DNA of 52,493 nt, from contig JAXMCE010000019.1 of assembly GCA_046349515.1 (NCBI GenBank), positions 1 to 52,493 of the forward strand. Direction: 5' to 3'. Positions 35,515-43,991 of this stretch are shown here, in pieces. The notes under the pieces were generated by a model, which ran no database searches, had not been told where the DNA came from, and saw only the letters and a list, made by a program, of their open reading frames with translations. The stretch's first letter is position 1. Each line of letters begins with the position of its first letter. A program made the position numbers and the translations under genes. Source of the DNA: JBGPGW01 sp046349515. GTDB lineage: Bacteria; Pseudomonadota; Alphaproteobacteria; CADEGL01.

Positions 35515-36536
35515 CACGCCGCGGTCGAGGACGTGGCCACCGTCCGACGCCGCTCCGCCATCGCGGCCGCCAGCCGAATCGATTCGACCAGGCTCACGGC
35601 GCTCGCGATGCCCTGGCCCGCGATGTCGAAGGCCGTGCCGTGGTCGGGCGAAGTGCGCACGAAGGGCAGGCCCAGGGTCACGTTGATGCCGCCCTCGAAG
35701 TCGATGGTCTTGAGCGGGATGAGGGCCTGGTCGTGGTACATGCAGATGACCGCATCGACCGCAGCCCGGGCGCGCGGATGGAACAGCGTGTCGGCAGGGG
35801 CCGGTCCCTTGATGCGGAGGCCCTTCGCCCGGAGCGCCGCGACGGCCGGCGCGATGATGTCGATCTCCTCCCGGCCAAGATGGCCGCTTTCACCCGCATG
35901 GGGATTGAGGCCGGCGACGGCGAGCGTCGGCTCGCCGATGCCGAAGTCGCTGACAAGCGCCTTGGCCGTGATCTCCGTCGCACGGACGATCGCGTGGCTG
36001 TCGAGGGCGCGTACCGCTTCGGCGAGCGAGAGATGCACGGTCACGGGAACGACGCGAAGTTCGCGGCAGGCCAGCATCATGACCGGATGCATGCCGCCGC
36101 CCGCGAGGTGGGCCAGGTATTCGGTATGGCCCGGGTGGCGGAAACCCGTTTCGTAGAGCACGCCCTTGTGGATCGGGTTGGTTACGACGCTCGAGGCCTG
36201 ACCCAGCCGCGTGCATTCGACGGCGCGGTCGATCGCGGCCACGACATGGAGGGCATTCCGGGAATCGGGCTGACCGAGCGTAACCGGCGCGGAGAGTCTT
36301 TCTGGCAAGACAGGCAGCGCCTCGGTGAAGTGCGCCGACGCCTGCGCAGGCGCAGCGATCGGCACCACGGGAACATCGAGGCCGAGCGCGCGGGCGCTCG
36401 CTTCGAGTGCGCGCGGATCGGCGATTGCGAAGAAGGCCGGTCCCGATGTCCGGAGCGCCAGCCACGCCTTGAGCGTGATCTCGCCGGCGATTCCCGCCGG
36501 CTCCCCCATCGTGACGGCGACGGCCGCGTTGGGCAT
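35514..36536 (-). CDS. pdxA: 4-hydroxythreonine-4-phosphate dehydrogenase PdxA
   Basis: The 340-residue NAD-dependent enzyme belongs to the DXP-dependent pyridoxal phosphate pathway. Features are VTMGEPAGIAGEITLKAWLA at the start, TNPIHKGVLYETGFRHPGHT with a metal-binding His, and AGLNPHAGESGHLGREEIDI. MYHDQALIPLKTIDFEGGIN supplies the second metal His/Asp, and RTSPDHGTAFDIAGQG closes the active site. The start is ATG 36536 (TGATG overlap with surA) or GTG 36539. Neighbours surA and rsmA follow the surA-pdxA-rsmA order widely conserved in proteobacteria. The product feeds PLP to enzymes such as Alr. Confidence 0.95.
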   Translation of the reverse strand: MPNAAVAVTMGEPAGIAGEITLKAWLALRTSGPAFFAIADPRALEASARALGLDVPVVPIAAPAQASAHFTEALPVLPERLSAPVTLGQPDSRNALHVVAAIDRAVECTRLGQASSVVTNPIHKGVLYETGFRHPGHTEYLAHLAGGGMHPVMMLACRELRVVPVTVHLSLAEAVRALDSHAIVRATEITAKALVSDFGIGEPTLAVAGLNPHAGESGHLGREEIDIIAPAVAALRAKGLRIKGPAPADTLFHPRARAAVDAVICMYHDQALIPLKTIDFEGGINVTLGLPFVRTSPDHGTAFDIAGQGIASAVSLVESIRLAAAMAERRRTVATSSTAA

Positions 36537-37837
36537 CACACCCGCATGTCGACGAACGCCGCGCGGCGGAGGTCGCGCATGTAGCGCCTCGCCTGGATGT
36601 CCAGGCGCTGATTGAGCAGCGCTTCCTCGATCTGATTGCGCGGCGGAAGATCACTCTGCACGGTCCGCTCGCACACCATGACCACAAGCACGCCGCCATT
36701 GACCATGAGCGGATCGCTGGCCTTGCCGATTTCGAGTTTCGTCAGCACGGCGCGCAACTCCTCCGACAGCTCGCCGAGCTTCGCCCGTTCGGGCAAGGGG
36801 AACGGCGCGCCGCTGACCTCGCCCTTGAGTTTCACCATGTCGGCGCAGTCTTGCGCGTTCTCGCGCAGCGTGTTGGCGAGGCTGACCGCGTTTTCCGTCT
36901 CCTTCTTGCTCGCCCCCTGGGGTACGCGGAGAAAGATATGGCGCAGGCCGACGAGCGTCTCGCCGCTCTTGGCCGCCTGCATGATCCGCCTGTCGCGCAG
37001 CTGGAGCAGGTGAAAGCCCGCGACTGAACGGATGGGCGGCGACATTTCGCCGGGCTGGAGGCGCTGCACGGCGTTGTCGAGTTCCTCCGGCATCTCGCCC
37101 GGGAGCACCCAGCCGAGATCGCCGCCGGCGGCCGCGGTGGCACTCTGCGAGAACTGGCGCGCCATGGCCTCGAAGGGCGCGCCGGCCTTCAGCTGCTCGG
37201 CAAGGCGGACGGCCGAGTTGCGGACGGCGTCCTCCTGGTCGATCGAATCGACCGCGAGGAAGATCTCGGAGACAAGGCTCTGCGGCCTGCCGCGCGCAGC
37301 CTCGAGCCGCGCCAGAAATTCGTCGATCTCGTCATTGCCGACCTGCACGACGTTGCGCACTTGTCGGCGCAGGATCTTGTTCCACGACAGTGTCGCGCGC
37401 ACTTGCGCCTCGAGAGTCGAGATGTCGACCCCGCCGCGGCGCAGGACGTCGGCGAGACCGCCCGGCGGGATGTTGTTCTGCTTCTCGAGCTCGGCATAGG
37501 CGTCCTTGATCTCCTCCGGCGTCACCGAGATCGTGAGACGCTTGGCCTCTTGGACCTGGAGACGCTCGTCAATGAGCGTCCTCAGGATCTGCGGGACCAG
37601 CCGCCGCCGCGTTTCCGCGCTGTCCTGCAGCCCCGTCGTCAACAGCACGAGGCGCGTCCGGCCCAGGAGGTCGAACATCGAGATCACGTCGTCATTGACC
37701 ACCGCGGCGATATTGACGACGTCTTGCGCGCGGGCGGGCCCGCGGGGCACGGTCGCAAGCATGGCGGCCAAGCACACGGCGATCGAGAGCGTCAGCAGAC
37801 GCCGGAAGGTCATGAGCAGGACAGTGCGGTCATTCAT
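36536..37837 (-). CDS. surA: Periplasmic chaperone/peptidyl-prolyl isomerase SurA
   Basis: The 433-residue protein has an N-terminal signal peptide (LLTLSIAVCLAAMLATV, cleavage near ARA-Q). The SurA N-domain follows (IAAVVNDDVISMFDLLGRTR, then LRTLIDERLQVQEAKRLTIS). Two parvulin-like regions come next (SEIFLAVD ... GDLGWVLPGEMPEEL ... PPIRSVAGFHLLQLRDRRIM, and LRHIFLRVP ... PFPLPERAKLGELSEELRA). SurA escorts outer-membrane proteins to the BAM complex; LptD, encoded immediately upstream in the operon, is a classic client. The second parvulin domain looks divergent, as is usual in alphaproteobacteria. Confidence 0.94.
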   Translation of the reverse strand: MNDRTVLLMTFRRLLTLSIAVCLAAMLATVPRGPARAQDVVNIAAVVNDDVISMFDLLGRTRLVLLTTGLQDSAETRRRLVPQILRTLIDERLQVQEAKRLTISVTPEEIKDAYAELEKQNNIPPGGLADVLRRGGVDISTLEAQVRATLSWNKILRRQVRNVVQVGNDEIDEFLARLEAARGRPQSLVSEIFLAVDSIDQEDAVRNSAVRLAEQLKAGAPFEAMARQFSQSATAAAGGDLGWVLPGEMPEELDNAVQRLQPGEMSPPIRSVAGFHLLQLRDRRIMQAAKSGETLVGLRHIFLRVPQGASKKETENAVSLANTLRENAQDCADMVKLKGEVSGAPFPLPERAKLGELSEELRAVLTKLEIGKASDPLMVNGGVLVVMVCERTVQSDLPPRNQIEEALLNQRLDIQARRYMRDLRRAAFVDMRV

Positions 37838-37843
37838 CGTCGT

Positions 37844-40015
37844 TCAACGTGCCGAGCTGCGGACTTCGCCCAAGGTCTTAAAAATGGCCCGGAACAGGAC
37901 CGACGAGCTTGGCCGAAGGTCGCGATCCTGGGTGAAGGTACGCGTATAGGCGATATCGAACAAGAAGCACTCGTCCTCATAGGTCAGGCCCAAGGCATGG
38001 GCGAGCGGCCCGCCGCCTGCGCCCAGGTTGCGGATATGTGCTGCGCGTGTCGACCAGTTCTTCGTGAATTGGGAAGTCACGGACAGGTAGAGCTGCTCGC
38101 TGACCCCGGCGTTGGTTACGTCCGCGTTCTGCTCGAAGTTGAGGTAGCGCGCGCCGAGGCGGAATTCCTTCACGCCGCCGGTTGCGTTCAGCTCTGTGCG
38201 TGCGGGTTTCAGGTCCTGGTGCTCGAGTCGGAAGCGGTAGAGAAGATCGAAGTAGGTGGAGGGCGAGATGCGCAGCCGGCCGACATAGTCCGACAGCTTG
38301 TCATTCAGCCCCGATCCGTTTTGGAACAGATTGGGCTGGGTCTGGAACTGGTAGATCTGGCCGAAGAACGCCTCGCTCACCCCGAGCCCGTTGCCGTAGG
38401 CCGTGCCGTGCAGGCCGTAGATCGCGCGCGAGCCGCTCTGGATGCGGTCGATGCCGGGGAAGACGTTGAGGCTCGACAGGTTCGTGTCGTCGAGTTCGAA
38501 GTCCTGGCTGTCCTCGTTGGGGATGCGCTGGGGATTGTTGCCGACAGGGGCCAGGATCACGCCAGCGACCGGCTCGATGATCTGGCGGAATCCGCCGCGC
38601 TCGCGGACGAACGGATAGCGCCAATCGAGCCGGCCCTGCGGCAAGGATCGCCCCGTGACGCCGCGCAGCTTCTCGGCGCCCGGTTGGGACTCGTTCGGGA
38701 CCGAATCGACCCAGTAGAGGTCGTTGTCCCAGTTGAGGGTTGTCGTCCAGACATCGCCGCGCGTCGTGGTGTAGGGACGCTCCCAGCCCGTGCGGAGCGA
38801 GGCGCGCCGGCTGTTGGCGCCGCTGAACCGCGAGAGCACCATCGTCCCGGCATCGGCGTACCATCGGCCGCCGAGCGAGTCGGACTGGCCCACGTAGTTG
38901 TAGTCGGCCATGGGCAGGATGAGCGGCGATGTCCGCTCATTGTCCTGCGCGCGCAGGCCGCGGAAGTAGTAGCCCTGCAGGAGCGCGTAGTTGTTGCCGC
39001 GGAATCCTTCGACGAAGGGGCGGTTGATGATGACGTTCTGCGAGCTGTACTTGTAGCGGCGCAGGTACGTGTCGTCGCTCGTGTATCCGCCATCGAAGCC
39101 GCTCCGCCATGTCTCGTTCATGTCGTAGCGGAGCTTGCCGAAGATATGTCCGCGGTTGATGTCGCGGTCGAGCTGCTGTCCCGTCGGGTCGCGGTCGGGC
39201 ACGCGCGTGATGCTGCCAGAGGTCTCGAAGAATCCCTTCGCGAAACGCTGCCGATACTCGCCGCCGAGCACGGCACGCTCCTTCGTGGTGACGATGGGCT
39301 CGAAGGTGAAGTCCTTGTCGGGGCCGAGATCGAAGAAATAAGGAATTCGGATCAACTTGCCGAGCTGGGAATCGTTGCCGAAGGTGGGTGCCAGGAGGCC
39401 CGTCCGCCGCTCGACCGTTGGATCCGGGTGCGAGAGATAGGGCGTGTAGGCGACGGGGATGCCGAACATCTCGAGCCACGCGTCGTGGTAGGTCACGTCG
39501 TGCGTCTCCGTGTCGTGCACGACGTTGACCGCCTTCACCTGCCAGAGCGGCGCGCGCATGGGGTCGCTCTGGCACAATTCGCAGGCGGAGTAGACCGCCT
39601 TACGCAGTTCGCGCTTGGTGCCGCCTTGGAGCCGCCCTCCGGTCGCAGCGAAGCGCGAGCGGTCGGACAGGAGCATGCCCAGGTTCTGGATGATCCCGTC
39701 CTTCATGTCGTCGGTCAGCTCGACATAGTCGGCGAAGATCACGTCGCCCTTGGGCTCGAGCAGGCTCACATTGCCGGTCGCGATGACGATGTTTGTGCGC
39801 TGGTTGTATGTGACGCTGTCGGCCAGGAGGACGCGCTCGCCCTGGGCGATCTCCACATTGCCCTTCGCGATGACCGTGCCGAGATCCTCGTTGTAGGTCA
39901 CTTCGTCCGCGGTGAGCACGACCGGCAGGTGCGTGGGTTCGGGAACCTGCGCGCGGGCCTGGGCCACGAACAGGGCCAGGGCCAGGAGATGCGCAAGGCA
40001 CCGGCGCATCGTCAC
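37844..40015 (-). CDS. lptD: LPS-assembly outer-membrane protein LptD
   Basis: This 723-residue beta-barrel protein has a signal peptide (LAHLLALALFVAQARAQ) and an OstA/LptA-like jelly-roll domain (residues about 30-150, VLTADEVTYNEDLGTVIAKG, then YNQRTNIVIATGNVSLLEPK). The LptD barrel carries many amphipathic strands and the motif PDPTVERRTGLLAPTFGNDS. A CELC pair near residue 145 may form a disulfide. LptD receives LPS from the LptB2FG-C-A bridge and inserts it in the outer leaflet; its partners LptG and LptF are encoded upstream. The GTG start directly abuts the lptG stop. Confidence 0.95.
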   Translation of the reverse strand: MTMRRCLAHLLALALFVAQARAQVPEPTHLPVVLTADEVTYNEDLGTVIAKGNVEIAQGERVLLADSVTYNQRTNIVIATGNVSLLEPKGDVIFADYVELTDDMKDGIIQNLGMLLSDRSRFAATGGRLQGGTKRELRKAVYSACELCQSDPMRAPLWQVKAVNVVHDTETHDVTYHDAWLEMFGIPVAYTPYLSHPDPTVERRTGLLAPTFGNDSQLGKLIRIPYFFDLGPDKDFTFEPIVTTKERAVLGGEYRQRFAKGFFETSGSITRVPDRDPTGQQLDRDINRGHIFGKLRYDMNETWRSGFDGGYTSDDTYLRRYKYSSQNVIINRPFVEGFRGNNYALLQGYYFRGLRAQDNERTSPLILPMADYNYVGQSDSLGGRWYADAGTMVLSRFSGANSRRASLRTGWERPYTTTRGDVWTTTLNWDNDLYWVDSVPNESQPGAEKLRGVTGRSLPQGRLDWRYPFVRERGGFRQIIEPVAGVILAPVGNNPQRIPNEDSQDFELDDTNLSSLNVFPGIDRIQSGSRAIYGLHGTAYGNGLGVSEAFFGQIYQFQTQPNLFQNGSGLNDKLSDYVGRLRISPSTYFDLLYRFRLEHQDLKPARTELNATGGVKEFRLGARYLNFEQNADVTNAGVSEQLYLSVTSQFTKNWSTRAAHIRNLGAGGGPLAHALGLTYEDECFLFDIAYTRTFTQDRDLRPSSSVLFRAIFKTLGEVRSSAR

Positions 40016-41113
40016 TCAGCCTTCCTCCGTGTAGAGAAGGGCCGAGACGCCGAGCAGCAGGCTCACGCCGGCCGGGCTCCAGGCGGCGAGCCCCACCGGA
40101 ATGCTGGACGATGCGCCGAGCGCGAAGACCACGTCCGAGAGGAAGTAGAGAAGGATACCCGTGCCGATCGCGCCGGCGATCGTGAACAGGGGCAGGCCGC
40201 GGCGGAGATTCATCCGCAAGGTGAAGGTCGCGGCGAACAACACCATGGCGCAGAGGAGGGCGGGGTCCGCCAGCATCGTGTTCCAGTGGATGCGGTGGCG
40301 GAGGCCGGAGAAGCCCGCGGTCTCGAGCACCTTGATGAAATGCGGCAGCTCCCAGAACGAAATGGAGGCCGGCGTCGCGAAGCTTTCCTGGATCTTCTCG
40401 ATCGTGAGGTCCGTCTGCACCGTGAACTCGTCCTCATGGCGCGCCTGGCGATCGGGGCCGGTGAGCCAGGCGTCCTCGAGCCGCCAGAACCCGTTCTCGA
40501 GCCGGGCCTTGGCCGCATCGATGCGCCCGACGAAGCGGTTCTGCGTGTCGTAGAGGAAGATGATGAAATCGTACATCTCCATGGTCGCCGGCGAGACCGC
40601 GCGCGCGTGGACGACCGAGGGGCCGCTCGCATCGGCCTGACGGAGCCAGACGCCCGAGCCCGATACGGCCAGGAGGCTGCTCTTTCCCTTGAGATACTTG
40701 TTTTCGAGCTGCTCGTATTTGGCGAGCGTCGCGGCGGCGATGGGGTTGAAGATCGTGACCTTGGCGACGCCGATGAGAAAGGCGATCAAGAGCGCCGGCA
40801 GGAGCAGCTGCCAGACCGACAGGCCCGCGGCGCGGACGACGATGATCTCTCGATGCCGCATGAGGCGCGCGAAGGCGACGATGCCGCCGAACAGCACGGC
40901 GAAGGGGACCAAGTGCTCGACCACGTTCGGAAGCTTGAGCAGGGCCATGTCGACGACGATGCCGAAATCGGCGTCCTTCTTCGAGGCCGTTCGCCGCAGC
41001 AGCTCGACGAAGTCGATGACCAGCGCCACCGCGCCGAGAAGAACGAAGATCGCACCGAAGGAGGCAAGGAACTGGCGGCCGCAGTAGCGCGAAAAGGTCG
41101 AAGCCACACGCAT
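40016..41113 (-). CDS. lptG: LPS export ABC permease LptG
   Basis: The 365-residue permease has six membrane helices, three at each end, flanking a periplasmic beta-jellyroll. The first helix is FLASFGAIFVLLGAVALVID, followed by the coupling region LPNVVEHLVPFAVLFGGIVA and the conserved RLMRHREIIVVRAAGLSVWQ. The periplasmic part contains SSLLAVSGSGVWLRQAD and ISFWELPHFIKVLETAGFSG. It pairs with LptF in the LptB2FG extractor. The ATG at 41113 (MRVASTFSRYCGRQF) is chosen; the open frame extends upstream into lptF but is Arg/Ala-rich there. Eleven bases separate it from lptF. Confidence 0.95.
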   Translation of the reverse strand: MRVASTFSRYCGRQFLASFGAIFVLLGAVALVIDFVELLRRTASKKDADFGIVVDMALLKLPNVVEHLVPFAVLFGGIVAFARLMRHREIIVVRAAGLSVWQLLLPALLIAFLIGVAKVTIFNPIAAATLAKYEQLENKYLKGKSSLLAVSGSGVWLRQADASGPSVVHARAVSPATMEMYDFIIFLYDTQNRFVGRIDAAKARLENGFWRLEDAWLTGPDRQARHEDEFTVQTDLTIEKIQESFATPASISFWELPHFIKVLETAGFSGLRHRIHWNTMLADPALLCAMVLFAATFTLRMNLRRGLPLFTIAGAIGTGILLYFLSDVVFALGASSSIPVGLAAWSPAGVSLLLGVSALLYTEEG

Positions 41114-41124
41114 GGCGTCCGCCT

Positions 41125-42237
41125 CTAGACCGCCAACGCCAGGCGCTGGCGGCGTTGCAGCGGCCGCAGCAGCAACAGCGTCGCAGCGAGGCAGATCGTC
41201 AGCGGGTTCGCATACATCAGCCAGATGGCGAGCGGCGACTTGCTGGCCAAGTTGAACAGGCCGAGCTCCGCCGCCTGGGTCAGCGCGACCGCCAGCACGG
41301 CGACGAGGATGCGCCGCGTCTGGCCGCGTCGATCGAACTCGCCGGAGAGAAGGGCCGCCACCGTAATGAGCGCGAAGGCGAAGGGATAGAGCGGTGCCAC
41401 GAAGCGATGATGGGCTTCCGCGCGCAAATTCTTGGCGTAGAAGACGTCGTTGACGTCGTTGGGATTGGGGTGGAGGAGCTCGGAGAGGAACCGCTCCGAG
41501 GGCTCGCGCCAACGTGTCTGGCTCTGGTTGGTGAGCGTGCTGAGGTCGACCGTGTAGCGGTCGAAATACAAGAGGGACAGCCGCCCGGTCTCCCGTTCGA
41601 CCTCCTGGCGGTTCCCCTCGACGAGGATCACGCGCGGCCCGTCCTCGCCTTTCACGAGGGCGCCGCGCTCCGCCATCATGGTGATCGGCCGGTTGGGGAT
41701 GCGGCTGTCATGGACGAGAAGGCCCAGGAGCTCGCCATTGGCCTCCCGCGAGCGCAGATAGACCGTGAAGCCTTCGCCGAGCGAATTGAACACGCCTTCG
41801 CGGAGGAGGAGACCCGAATAGTCGTTGCGGATCGAGTTCTCGATTTCCTTGAACTGTCGCAGCGAAGCCGGCAGGAGGTAGGTGGTCTCGAACAGCGAGA
41901 ACAAGCTCACACAGGCGGCCAGGGCGAGCGCCGGGCGCGCGAGCACGCCCTGGCTCAAGCCTGCCGCGCGCAGCACGACAAGCTCGCTGTCCATGATGAG
42001 CTTGTTGTAGACGAAGAGAATCGCCGAGGCCAAAGCCAGCGGCACGATAATGATGAGGAAGCTCGGGAGGAGGAGCGCCGTCAGGTAAAGAAAGGCGCCC
42101 AGCGTGAGGCCGCGGTTGATGATGAGCTCGATGAAGCGAAGCGACTGGGTCAGCCATACCGTGCAGGTCAGGACCACGGTGACGAACACCAGCGCCCCGA
42201 ACAACTGTCGGAAAATGTAGCGGCCGATCGCCAACAT
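41125..42237 (-). CDS. lptF: LPS export ABC permease LptF
   Basis: The 370-residue partner of LptG has the same fold. Its first helix is LFGALVFVTVVLTCTVWLTQ, then LRFIELIINRGLTLGAFLYL, the coupling segment DSELVVLRAAGLSQGVLARP, a periplasmic jellyroll (NDYSGLLLREGVFNSLGEGF, then TVYLRSREANGELLGLLVHD) and three C-terminal helices. It is the first gene of lptF-lptG-lptD-surA-pdxA-rsmA. The AGAGGG ribosome-binding-like sequence lies immediately against the ATG and inside a small palindrome (42239-42257), an unusual spacing, so the true start may be slightly internal (for example the next Leu codon, TTG). Confidence 0.94.
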   Translation of the reverse strand: MLAIGRYIFRQLFGALVFVTVVLTCTVWLTQSLRFIELIINRGLTLGAFLYLTALLLPSFLIIIVPLALASAILFVYNKLIMDSELVVLRAAGLSQGVLARPALALAACVSLFSLFETTYLLPASLRQFKEIENSIRNDYSGLLLREGVFNSLGEGFTVYLRSREANGELLGLLVHDSRIPNRPITMMAERGALVKGEDGPRVILVEGNRQEVERETGRLSLLYFDRYTVDLSTLTNQSQTRWREPSERFLSELLHPNPNDVNDVFYAKNLRAEAHHRFVAPLYPFAFALITVAALLSGEFDRRGQTRRILVAVLAVALTQAAELGLFNLASKSPLAIWLMYANPLTICLAATLLLLRPLQRRQRLALAV

Positions 42238-42238
42238 C

Positions 42239-42257
42239 CCTCTAGTTATAGTAGAGG
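42239..42257. promoter_or_regulatory. Palindrome covering the lptF ribosome-binding region
   Basis: CCTCTA-gttatag-TAGAGG is a perfect 6-bp inverted repeat directly upstream of lptF. On the minus strand it holds TATAAC (a possible -10) and the AGAGG next to the start codon. It could hide the ribosome-binding site or serve as an operator; both are inference. Confidence 0.35.
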
Positions 42258-42433
42258 CTGCGGAACGAAGAACAGGCTTTAGTTGCTCGGCCCATCTCCG
42301 AATGGCATGCCGACTGGCCGCGCACCGTCTCGATCGGACTCGCGCGCCGAGGAGAGACCGGGAGAGCAGGGTCGCGCGGGACCGAGCGTCCCGTATCCAA
42401 GCAACGTGTTGAAATATATGGTATTTTATTCTC

Positions 42434-43183
42434 TCAGCCGTCTGCGGATTGCCGGCGCCCGAGCTGTGTGATCCGGTCGAACCAGGCTATTGACCGCGGG
42501 TCCAGGATGAGGCGCTCAAGCACCCATGCGACGAGGAGCATGAGCGCCGCCGAGAACACGATGTCGCTCATGAAGTGTCCGCCCTGCGCGATGCGCATGA
42601 CACCGAGCGCGCTTCCGAACGCGGCGCCGAACGCGAAACCTGCCTGACGCCAGCGGCGCGTGCGCGGCAGGAACCCGAACGCCAGGAAGGAAAACCCGAA
42701 GGATGCCTCCCCGCTCACGAAGGAGCAGTTGTGCGCGCATTGATCGGCCGGGATGAGCGGCGGGGTGTAGTGCTTCGTGCCGCCGAATTCCGTGATCTGC
42801 ACGGGCCGCGCCCGGCCCCAATGTTCCTTCAGCACCGCGTTCACGAGCACGGCGGGGCCGGCGATCTGAACGGCCGCGAGAAAGACGAGGGCGCGCATGG
42901 GAATGCCCAACGCGTCGCGCCGCGTGACGATGCGAAAGAGAACCGCGACGCCGATGGCCGCGCCGAAGACCTTGCCGAGCAGGTTGCCGACATGGCGCAC
43001 CGCCGAGAGGAGCGGGGAGTGGTCGGCGGCGAAACCCTCACCCGGCCGGTAGAACAGCGCTGATGCCGCGAGGTCGAGGCTGGGATCGACGATGAGCCAC
43101 GCGCCCAAGGCGAGCGCGATGGCGAGAACGGCGTAGCACCACCCGCGGCAGACGTAAGCTGAAATTTCGCGCGCCTTTTCCAT
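42434..43183 (-). CDS. PAP2-superfamily membrane phosphatase
   Basis: This roughly 249-residue, six-helix membrane phosphatase has KEHWGRARP (the K-x6-RP motif) and the final R-IAQGG-HFMSD (R-x5-H-x3-D with the nucleophile His). The middle motif reads CSFVSGEAS, that is SGE in place of the usual PSGH. Such enzymes dephosphorylate lipid A, undecaprenyl-PP or phosphatidyl-glycerophosphate. Next to a lipid A deacylase-like gene and the Lpt operon, an LpxE-like role on lipid A is a reasonable guess, not proven. The start is uncertain: ATG 43183 has GGAGG two bases away, while the frame is open to ATG 43282. Confidence 0.8.
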   Translation of the reverse strand: MEKAREISAYVCRGWCYAVLAIALALGAWLIVDPSLDLAASALFYRPGEGFAADHSPLLSAVRHVGNLLGKVFGAAIGVAVLFRIVTRRDALGIPMRALVFLAAVQIAGPAVLVNAVLKEHWGRARPVQITEFGGTKHYTPPLIPADQCAHNCSFVSGEASFGFSFLAFGFLPRTRRWRQAGFAFGAAFGSALGVMRIAQGGHFMSDIVFSAALMLLVAWVLERLILDPRSIAWFDRITQLGRRQSADG

Positions 43184-43369
43184 GTCCTCCGCGCTGCCCG
43201 TCGGCTTCCGCCGCCGCACCCGGCCCGTGTCGCGGAGCACCGCGCGCGGGCCATCTTGTCCGAGGCCGGCCTGGCCGGCCATGGGTTTTTCGGGCGCTGG
43301 TCAAATCCCTTGCGTCCCTCCACCGGGGCCCGCCATGATGCGCGTGGGATTTGTGACATTCGGCGTCCG

Positions 43370-43963
43370 ATGCGAAAAATTGTTCTGGCTGCGCTCCTCG
43401 GCGGAGCCTTGGGGTGGAGCGGATGGGCGACCCCCGCCCATGCCAACAAGCCGGTGACGGGAATCGCCGTCGCGAGCGCGCCGATCGTTTTATGGGCGCT
43501 GTTCGAAGAACAGCCGACCACGCGGGATCCGGACCTTCTGACCGTCACCGGCGGCTGGTTCGATGTCGTCCAACAGACGGACAACGCCGCGCTCTTCGGG
43601 CTCGAGTACCGGTCGAATCTCTGGGTATGGAAGGCCAAGCCCTTCGTCGGCACGATCGGCACGAGCGAGGGCAGTTTCTACGCCTATGCCGGCCTGAGGC
43701 TCGATGCCTACATCCTCAAGCGCTTCATCATCTCGACGAGCCTTGCCCCGACGTTCTACGCGCGGGGTGGGGGGAAGGACCTCGGCAGCGCGGGCGTCCT
43801 CCGCTCGGGCATCGAGATCGGCTACCGCTTCGACAACCAGTCCCAGATCGGCCTCGCCTTCCACCACATGTCCCACGGAAAGGTGTTCAGCAACATCAAT
43901 CCGGGTGTCGAGACGGCCGAGATCACGTATTCGATTCCGTTGAGCAAGCTCTTCGGGAAATGA
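43370..43963 (+). CDS. Acyloxyacyl hydrolase / lipid A 3-O-deacylase (PagL-like)
   Basis: The 197-residue outer-membrane enzyme has a signal peptide (MRKIVLAALLGGALGWSGWA, cleaved near AHA-N). An eight-strand barrel pattern of alternating residues follows, with GGWFDVVQQTDNAALFGLEY, PFVGTIGTSEGSFYAYAGLR and YFRDNQ-type strands. The PagL catalytic residues are visible as His-Met-Ser (HHMSHGKV) and the Glu in NPGVET, equivalent to His/Ser/Glu of PagL. The enzyme would remove the 3-O-linked acyl chain of lipid A. It is divergent from the PAP2 phosphatase gene and followed by a methyltransferase gene. Confidence 0.85.
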   Translation: MRKIVLAALLGGALGWSGWATPAHANKPVTGIAVASAPIVLWALFEEQPTTRDPDLLTVTGGWFDVVQQTDNAALFGLEYRSNLWVWKAKPFVGTIGTSEGSFYAYAGLRLDAYILKRFIISTSLAPTFYARGGGKDLGSAGVLRSGIEIGYRFDNQSQIGLAFHHMSHGKVFSNINPGVETAEITYSIPLSKLFGK

Positions 43964-43991
43964 CGGCGCGAATCGGACGGCGCCTCGGCGC

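Noticed and set aside
37361..41128. A 1255-codon open frame on the plus strand opposite surA, lptD and lptG
   Set aside because: It is antisense to three well-recognised genes, and its translation is Arg/Glu/Val/His-rich with no domain. Long antisense frames are expected at this GC content.
42283..42471. A 62-codon plus-strand frame between lptF and the PAP2 gene
   Set aside because: It overlaps the PAP2 C-terminus, lacks a ribosome-binding site and has no protein-like pattern.
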